From Polyrhizophydium stewartii (lineage: Eukaryota; Chytridiomycota; Chytridiomycetes; Rhizophydiales): DNA of 13,433 bases. Both the position numbers and the translations under genes were made by a program. Shown one piece after another: positions 8,433 through 13,433 of this stretch. The stretch covers positions 1-13,433 of the forward strand of contig JADGIZ010000452.1 in assembly GCA_027604665.1 (NCBI GenBank), read 5' to 3'. The notes beneath the pieces were generated by a model. The model ran no database searches, had not been told where the DNA came from, and worked only from the letters and a program-made list of their open reading frames with translations. The first letter of the stretch is position 1. Each line of letters opens with the position of its first letter.

Positions 8433-8556
8433 GGTCGGTTGCAGGCAAGCTGGGGCAAGTCGGAGCGGCACAAACTCGTGTCTTATTGGTGCTGAGTCAC
8501 GTTGCCTTGGCAAGACTCCCGCTGGCGGTCGGGCAGACAGGCTTCTCCAAGAACCG
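8433..8556 (-). promoter_or_regulatory. 5' region of the M28 peptidase and 3' flank of P450-A
   Basis: This 124-nt gap holds the 3' end of P450-A and the promoter of the peptidase. Read on the minus strand it contains TGACTCA (8499-8493) and CCAAT (8489-8485), about 50-65 nt before the ATG. No AATAAA is seen for P450-A; AATAAG at the CCAAT site is the nearest variant. Confidence 0.5.
8485..8499 (-). promoter_or_regulatory. AP-1/Gcn4-type TGACTCA site next to a CCAAT box
   Basis: On the minus strand TGACTCA at 8499-8493 is followed by CCAAT at 8489-8485, upstream of the M28 peptidase ATG at 8432. TGACTCA is the known binding site of bZIP factors such as Gcn4/AP-1, and CCAAT is bound by the NF-Y/HAP complex. 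Use as a promoter is inferred only from sequence and position; a 7-mer can occur by chance. Confidence 0.4.
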
Positions 8557-10734
8557 TCAGACACCGCGCGGCGTGAGCCGCACCAGCAGACCCCCCTTGA
8601 AGCCCGTCGTGATGCTTGTCAGGATCCGCAGGTCCTGTTCCTTGACAACCTCAAATGCAAACGAAGACACCAGGCTCGCCAGCACAATCTGCGCAATCGC
8701 CGTCAGCAGGCACCAGCAACCCGACCAGATGGCACCCGCGCGCGTGGTGGCTGTCGAGACGCCAAACCGCACCTTGGCCTCGATCGTCGCGAGCTTTTGA
8801 CCGATGCAGTTCATGGGCCCGCCGCCAAAGGGCATGAACGCCGCAGTGCCTGGCGGCTCGGGTGCGAGCCAGCGCTCGGGAATGAACTCGTCGGCGCAGA
8901 ACCAGTACTTGGTGCAGCGCTGCATGCCGCCAATCATCAGCATCAAATCAGTCTGCCGCAGAGTGTCAGCCACGCGGTGAAGACCGGGTCAGTTGGCCGA
9001 GAAACGGCGCGAGCTGGGGCGTGTGTTTGCAATACCTTTGCGGGGATGACACGGCCGTTATGGATGATCTCGCGCGTTGTGCGGCGAGCCAGGAACTCGG
9101 CTGGCGGCATGAGGCGCAGACTTTCCTTGAACACGGCATCGAGGAGTCTGGAACGGACGATCGGGTCAGAACATGCCGCTTTCAAAGCCAGGTTTGGGCT
9201 TGCGCTTATGCCACCTGAAGTGGTGCACGTTCTCGGGTGTGATTGCTCCGCCGACGGTCGGCAGCAGCCGATTGACTTCTTTTGCAAGGCGTGCAGCGAT
9301 CTGCGGATGCGTGGCGAGCATGTAGCACGCGGCCGTGATGGCCAAGGCTGTGGTGCTGCGACGAGGGTCAGCTGCACGACATGAAGAAGCTGCGCGACAA
9401 GAATGTGACGCACTCTTGGCCCGCGGCAAAGAGTCCAATGGCCTCGTCAATGATCTCGTTCTCATCGAGCCGCGCGCCGCCAGCGCCGTCGCCAAGAATA
9501 AGTCTGTCGACAATGTCCATGTCGGCGGTGCCAACCGACGGCGCGGCTTTGCCTGCCAAGGCTGCGCGGCGGGCCTTGATGATCACGTTGAGCTTGTCTT
9601 TGAAGAACGCGACGGCCTTGCGCAGCGTCCTTGACGACGACGACAGGCCAAAAAGGCCCCACAGAAAGCGAGGCGTGTAGAACCGCTGCACGTGCCGCAC
9701 AACGGTGAGCACGCCGAGATGGCGCTGGTGTGATTTGGGTGGAGACAGAAGCCGCACGCCCACCTTCTCGACGGCGGCGGCAAGGATATTGAGGGCGGAC
9801 CGGGCTTCGTTGTCGATGTTCTTGTGCAAGTCATCAAGGGCGTTGAACTCGTGCGAGAAGCCGACCAGGCCGCTGACGGCGCGATCCGTGCACATGTCAG
9901 CCAAGAAGGCAGGGCCCAAGCGCATGAAGCACGAGCATCAGCGCAAGCGGACCCACATCACGTCGATCGACAGCGCCGACGCTTCCTCGAACAGGTCCAC
10001 GACCACGCAGCCGTGCGGCGAGGCGGCGGTGCGGGCCAGCAGGTGCTGCACCAGCTTGTGCGCGAGCCCGCTCGTGACGGCCGCTGCGTGTCGGATGTGG
10101 GTCGGGCCAAACGCCGGCTGGACAAGCTTGCGGTGGCGCTTCCACACCTCGCCCGACGGCAGCGCGAACAGCGCAAGAGGGTTGAAGCCCCTGCGCAGAG
10201 CGACAGCCGCCCGTCAGCACCGGCGGCGCAGTGAAGCGGTATCCGCTGCAAGCGCAGCCCTCTCAACTCGCTGGACTGCTGGAAAAAGTCTGTGCGCTCG
10301 AAGCTCTCGGTGTCGGTGAGCGCGCGGTGGATCAGGTCCGCCTCGATGGTGAAGACCAGAACCCTGAAGTGCCGCGCGTGAGCCAAGTGACACCCCCCCC
10401 CAGCGTCCGAGGGCGCATCGCGCGGGTGTTGCGCTTGGACGCACTCTCCAAAGACCACGCTCGCATGCGTGGGTCCGACCCGCCGGACCGCGTCCTCGGC
10501 AAACTCGTGCGAGGCGAGCCTGAGGCCGGACTCGAGCATGGCGAGTCCCCGTCCGACAAGGGGCAGGCCGGCGTCGCGCGGCAAGGAGCGGGTGTCGCGC
10601 TTGCGCTGCGACCGCAGCTTGGGCATCGCGAGGTAGCCGCTCACGCCCGCCGTGAGCACCACCGCGAGCGCGGCCACCGCCAGGCCGACGCGCGGCTGCC
10701 ACCACGAATCTGTCGTCGGGAACAGCATCATCAT
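8557..10734 (-). CDS. Cytochrome P450, copy A (microsomal type)
   Basis: Nine exons are inferred: 10734-10445, 10363-10268, 10190-9957, 9872-9764, 9685-9414, 9355-9215, 9147-9036, 8952-8773 and 8688-8557, giving 521 aa. P450s are haem monooxygenases; this one should sit in the ER by its N-terminal helix (about residues 15-36, followed by basic KLRSQRKR) and take electrons from a P450 reductase. Motifs are WKRHRKLVQPAFGP (helix C), AGQDTT (helix I, Asp334-Thr335), KESLRL (ExxR, Glu389/Arg392), PERW, and the haem loop FMPFGGGPMNCIGQ with ligand Cys467. Splice sites were fixed by alignment with copy B; introns are 58-84 nt. Introns 10364-10444, 9686-9763 and 8689-8772 contain no stop and keep the frame, so retained forms could be translated. 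The start is the first of three consecutive ATG codons. Substrate and CYP family number are not assigned. Confidence 0.88.
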
Positions 10735-10833
10735 CGTGCGCGCGCAATGGTAGTTCCGCGGGCAAGAGCCGATATCGGCGCGGCAAGTCAGGTGTATTTC
10801 AGCGAGAATAGAGAGATGGAGGCGAGACGCCGC
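10735..10833 (-). promoter_or_regulatory. Intergenic region between the tandem P450 genes
   Basis: These 99 nt hold the 3' end of P450-B and the promoter of P450-A. It contains a 12-nt perfect palindrome at 10768-10779. No AATAAA, TATA box or CCAAT box is visible on the minus strand. Confidence 0.45.
10768..10779. promoter_or_regulatory. 12-nt perfect palindrome upstream of P450-A
   Basis: GCCGATATCGGC reads the same on both strands and ends 33 nt before the P450-A ATG. A dimeric DNA-binding protein could use such a site, but no specific factor is recognised. It could also form a short hairpin in the 5' UTR. Confidence 0.3.
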
Positions 10834-13072
10834 TCAAACGTGCTTGCGCGGCGTCAGGTGGAACTTGAGGCCGTGCTTGGGACCCATGGTCAGCGTGGTG
10901 ATCAGCTCAACCTTCTGGTCCTTGACGAGCTCGACCTGGAACCTGCGCAGCAGCTTGATAATGACCATCTGTGCTTCAAGTGTCAGAAGGATACCGGCGC
11001 ACGTGTGGTGGCGCATCCATCGGGACCCGCATACCTTGATCTCGATGATCGCCATCTTCTGGCCGATGCACTTGGTCGGGCCGTCGCCAAAGGGCAGGAA
11101 AGAGCCCGCGGGAGGCATGCGGTCTGGGGCAGCCAGCCACCGCTCCGGGTCGTACACGTGCGGGTTCGGGAAGTTGGTCTCGTTCATGTGCGCGTCGGCG
11201 ATCGACACAATGAGGCGCGTGCCGGCCTTGAAGTGGTATCCCTCGTATTCAAAGTCGCGTGCAACTTGGCGCGGCAGTCCGCCGACGATCGTGTGCAGGC
11301 GCTGGGACTCGCGCATCACGGCCTCGAGGTACCTGGCGGCGCGTGCCATGCGTCAGCAGGTGGCCGAGCCAAGCGAGCCAAGCGTCCAAAGCGCAAGCAG
11401 CACACACTTGAAGTCGTGGATGTTCTCGGGGTTCAGGCCGCCGGCTGCCTCGATGCGCGGGAGCAGGGCGTCGATCTCGCGCGTGAGGCGGGCGGCAATC
11501 TCGGGATTGCTGCCAATCTCGAGCAGGGTCATTGTCAGAGTGTTGGCCGTGGTCCTGCGCGGCCACCGATAGATTGTCAGCACATCCAGAATTAAAGCTA
11601 GTCGCGTGCACAATAGCAAGCCCGACGCACTCGTGTCCGCCCACAAACATGCCCACGACCTCGCCAAAGACCTCGGCGGTTGTGAATGTGCCCTTTTCGT
11701 TGGCGCCAATCAGACGGTCGAGAATGTCGATCTCGTCGTCGGTCACCACGGCGCCGCCATTGCGGCTGGCAACCTTTTTGTCAATGACGGACTGCAGCAG
11801 CGTGCGGATGTAGTTCTGGACCTCGATGACACCGGGCGATGTCGGCGCGATGCCGGCCTGCTCCCAGCCGACGGGACGGCTGATGCGCTGATGGTCATGC
11901 TCGTCAGCGGGATGCTTCTGGCTGCTGCGCCGCACGAGAATGGCAAACGCACCTTTTGCATGATTGCCATGAGCCTGGCCATCATCTCGCGGCCCTTGCT
12001 GTCGGCGTTGTTGTGCAGGTCGTCGCGGGCCTTGAAGTCGTGCGAAAAGGCAATAAGACCACTGTGTAGCCGCGCGTATCCGTCAGCGCGCAGTGCGCAT
12101 ATTCCAGTAGGGCCTGCAGCCAGATCCTCACATGAGATCGAGCGTGAGCGCGGTGAACTCTTCGTAGAGGTCGACCACGACGCTGTTCTGCACGGCCGCG
12201 GCGCACAGATGGGCATAGTGGTCGAGAACCTCGTCGTAGACCTGGTTTGTGATGCGCGCGATGCGGCGCAGGGGGCCCGGGCCGAACGCCGGCTGCAGCA
12301 GCTTGCGGTGGCGGGCCCAGTCTTCGCCCGTCTGCAGGGTCACGAGCGAGTTATCCATAAGGCCGACGGCAGTCCTTTTGAACTGCTCGCTGCGGCGGAA
12401 GTCGGTGGTGTTGGCGAACGACCGGCGCACGAGGGCCGGGTCGCCGACAAAGACGATTTCGCTGTGCGGCAGATCGCGATCACGATTACGGTCAGAACGG
12501 TTCAAGCGAGGCAGTCTCAGTCGCAGCCAGCTGGATGGTAACCGAGAGGCGGCCTCGGAGTCCACGGGGTATACCAGCGATAAGAGCACTCACTTTCCGA
12601 AAACAATGACTCTGACGACGTTGCCGTACTTTTTGAAGAGTGAGGTCATGAACTCGTGCAGCTTGCCGCCGCCGGCCACCCTGCAGAGGCGAGGGCGGGA
12701 GGTGCGACGGCAACGAGGCGCTCGCAGGTCAGCGCGCCTTGGTCATGGCGAGGCCAGGAGACGGCTGCCGGCAAGGCGCGACGAGGCTCGGCAGGACATG
12801 CGACACGGCAGGAGGCTGCGCTTGGCGCGGGCGACTCACTTTGCGAACTCGAGGCCGACGCCGATAAAGGGCCAGCCGGCCGCCGTCGGGATGGGGCGGC
12901 CAGCGGGGGCCGAGAAGGAGCGGATCAAGAGGGCGGCGACGGCGGCGGCCGCGACGGCCGCGACGGCGGCCGAGGCGAGCCCGACCGACGACGAAGACGA
13001 CGCCGATGGCATGAGCCCAGATGCGGCCGAGACGGAGGCGGCCGCGAAGGGGAGCGTGAGCCAGGAAGGCAT
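10834..13072 (-). CDS. Cytochrome P450, copy B (microsomal type)
   Basis: Eight exons are inferred: 13072-12840, 12680-12594, 12461-12132, 12061-11953, 11887-11631, 11554-11408, 11332-11035 and 10968-10834, giving 531 aa. A hydrophobic Ala/Val stretch at about residues 31-50, followed by APAGRPIP (a proline hinge), fits an ER anchor. Motifs are ARHRKLLQPAFGP (helix C), GGHETT (helix I, Glu339-Thr340), RESQRL (ExxR, Glu396/Arg399), YDPERW, and the haem loop FLPFGDGPTKCIGQ with ligand Cys476. The C-terminus ends FHLTPRKHV, parallel to VRLTPRGV in copy A. Introns are 65-159 nt; all seven contain CTGAC. The last (10969-11034, 66 nt) is stop-free and in frame, and is called an intron because IEIK-MVIIKLL matches the family and copy A. 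The start is ATG 13072, with ATG 13012 (Met21) as an alternative. Substrate unknown. Confidence 0.88.
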
Positions 13073-13389
13073 GGAGATGAGGCTGGCTTGGCTACGAGGC
13101 GTTGGAGTGCGGCGGTCGGCCGGCCGGCTGGTCGCGATGAGGGGAAGCCGGCGCGAGGCGCCACGTCGGCTGGTTGCGGGTCGGCGGAAGCCCGGGATTC
13201 AGCGTCACGGGTCTCATTGGCGAGGGTCTCGGTCGCCGCCTGACGCTTGCGGGCGATCGCGCAGGTGGATGAGGCCGTGCGCTCTGTCGTTTGCGAGCGA
13301 GGTCGCTTTAGGATGTCGATGGGGTCGATTGGTGGCTGGGCAGCAGCGGAGGCGGCGCTCTGCTCGCTGTTGCCTTGCGCACCAGACAT
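12925..13389 (-). CDS. Unassigned open frame upstream of and overlapping P450-B
   Basis: From ATG 13389 this frame runs for 154 codons and overlaps the first exon of P450-B in another frame. I do not recognise the product. The first third (MSGAQGNSEQSAAS, then PPIDPIDILKRPRS) is polar and not repetitive. The ATG follows an unusually A/T-rich leader and has AAA just before it, which looks like a genuine start context. The latter part, rich in Ser, Pro and Arg, looks like a frame shadow of P450-B. It could be the first exon of a gene with unrecognised splicing, a long upstream ORF in the P450-B mRNA, or chance in GC-rich DNA. Confidence 0.25.
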   Translation of the reverse strand: MSGAQGNSEQSAASAAAQPPIDPIDILKRPRSQTTERTASSTCAIARKRQAATETLANETRDAESRASADPQPADVAPRAGFPSSRPAGRPTAALQRLVAKPASSPCLPGSRSPSRPPPSRPHLGSCHRRRLRRRSGSPRPPSRPSRPPPSPPS

Positions 13390-13433
13390 TTTCTTCAAAA
13401 GAGGTAAAGTTTCATTAAATGCGCGGCGGCGCC
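13073..13433. other. Right-edge region: 5' flank of P450-B
   Basis: No gene is firmly supported in these 361 nt apart from the weak frame at 13389. The last 45 nt include a distinctly A/T-rich patch (about 13387-13420) that differs from the rest of the window and may be a promoter or a 5' UTR. I see no CCAAT or TATA box in a convincing position for P450-B. Confidence 0.4.

Noticed and set aside
10392..10401. A run of nine C (G on the coding strand) as a possible sequencing error or frameshift.
   Set aside because: It lies inside the inferred first intron of P450-A, so its exact length does not affect the spliced frame; it matters only if that intron is retained.
10231..11595. A plus-strand frame of about 450 codons spanning the junction of the two P450 genes.
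   Set aside because: It runs antisense to conserved haem-loop and ExxR exons and across the intergenic gap, with no known motif.
12249..13418. A long plus-strand open frame (about 390 codons) across the P450-B 5' half.
   Set aside because: It overlaps exons with clear P450 motifs on the minus strand, has Arg/Ala/Gly-rich composition and no recognisable domain; a GC-driven shadow.
1..13433. Bacterial origin, suggested by high GC and long open frames.
   Set aside because: Conserved domains are interrupted by GT-AG introns with branch motifs, genes carry AATAAA signals, and DPCD and microsomal P450s are eukaryotic.

Overview
The window is a compact, strongly GC-rich piece of eukaryotic nuclear DNA. 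It carries spliceosomal introns of 58-159 nt that begin almost always with GTG and end in AG. Nearly all contain a CTGAC or CTGAT branch-site-like motif. Homology-guided splicing gives seven protein genes and 24 introns, and every multi-exon model closes exactly in frame. A DPCD gene (a ciliary/flagellar protein), an Ap4A phosphorylase of the APA1/APA2 type, ER-type P450s and an SRD5A-like reductase together suggest a flagellated unicellular eukaryote. A zoosporic (chytrid-like) fungus is the most natural reading, but the sequence alone does not prove it.

Layout from left to right: (1) a 5'-truncated steroid 5-alpha-reductase family gene, + strand, to 1077; (2) a rhomboid intramembrane serine protease, - strand, 2021-1070, whose stop overlaps the reductase's 3' end by 8 nt; (3) DPCD, + strand, about 2128-3000, head-to-head with the rhomboid; (4) an Ap4A phosphorylase, - strand, 4356-3082, with a 27-codon alanine tract; (5) an intronless FAD-dependent DAO-family oxidoreductase, + strand, 4460-5869, divergent from (4); (6) a membrane-anchored M28 metallopeptidase, - strand, 8432-5978, with four exons; (7) two tandem cytochrome P450 genes, - strand: P450-A at 10734-8557 (nine exons, 521 aa) and P450-B at 13072-10834 (eight exons, 531 aa). 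The last 361 nt hold the 5' flank of P450-B and an unassigned open frame starting at 13389.

Genes are packed with about 80-125 nt between them, so promoters and 3' ends are short and partly overlapping. I see no operon-like pathway. The P450 pair is an old tandem duplication: six intron positions are shared and three are private. The other genes are separate housekeeping functions: nucleotide turnover, proteolysis, flagellar assembly, and amine or amino-acid oxidation. I see no mobile element, CRISPR array, rRNA or tRNA. No clearly unknown system emerged. The most useful leads are the intron grammar, the paralogous P450 gene structures, the set of frame-preserving introns, the overlapping gene ends and the orphan frame at the right edge.
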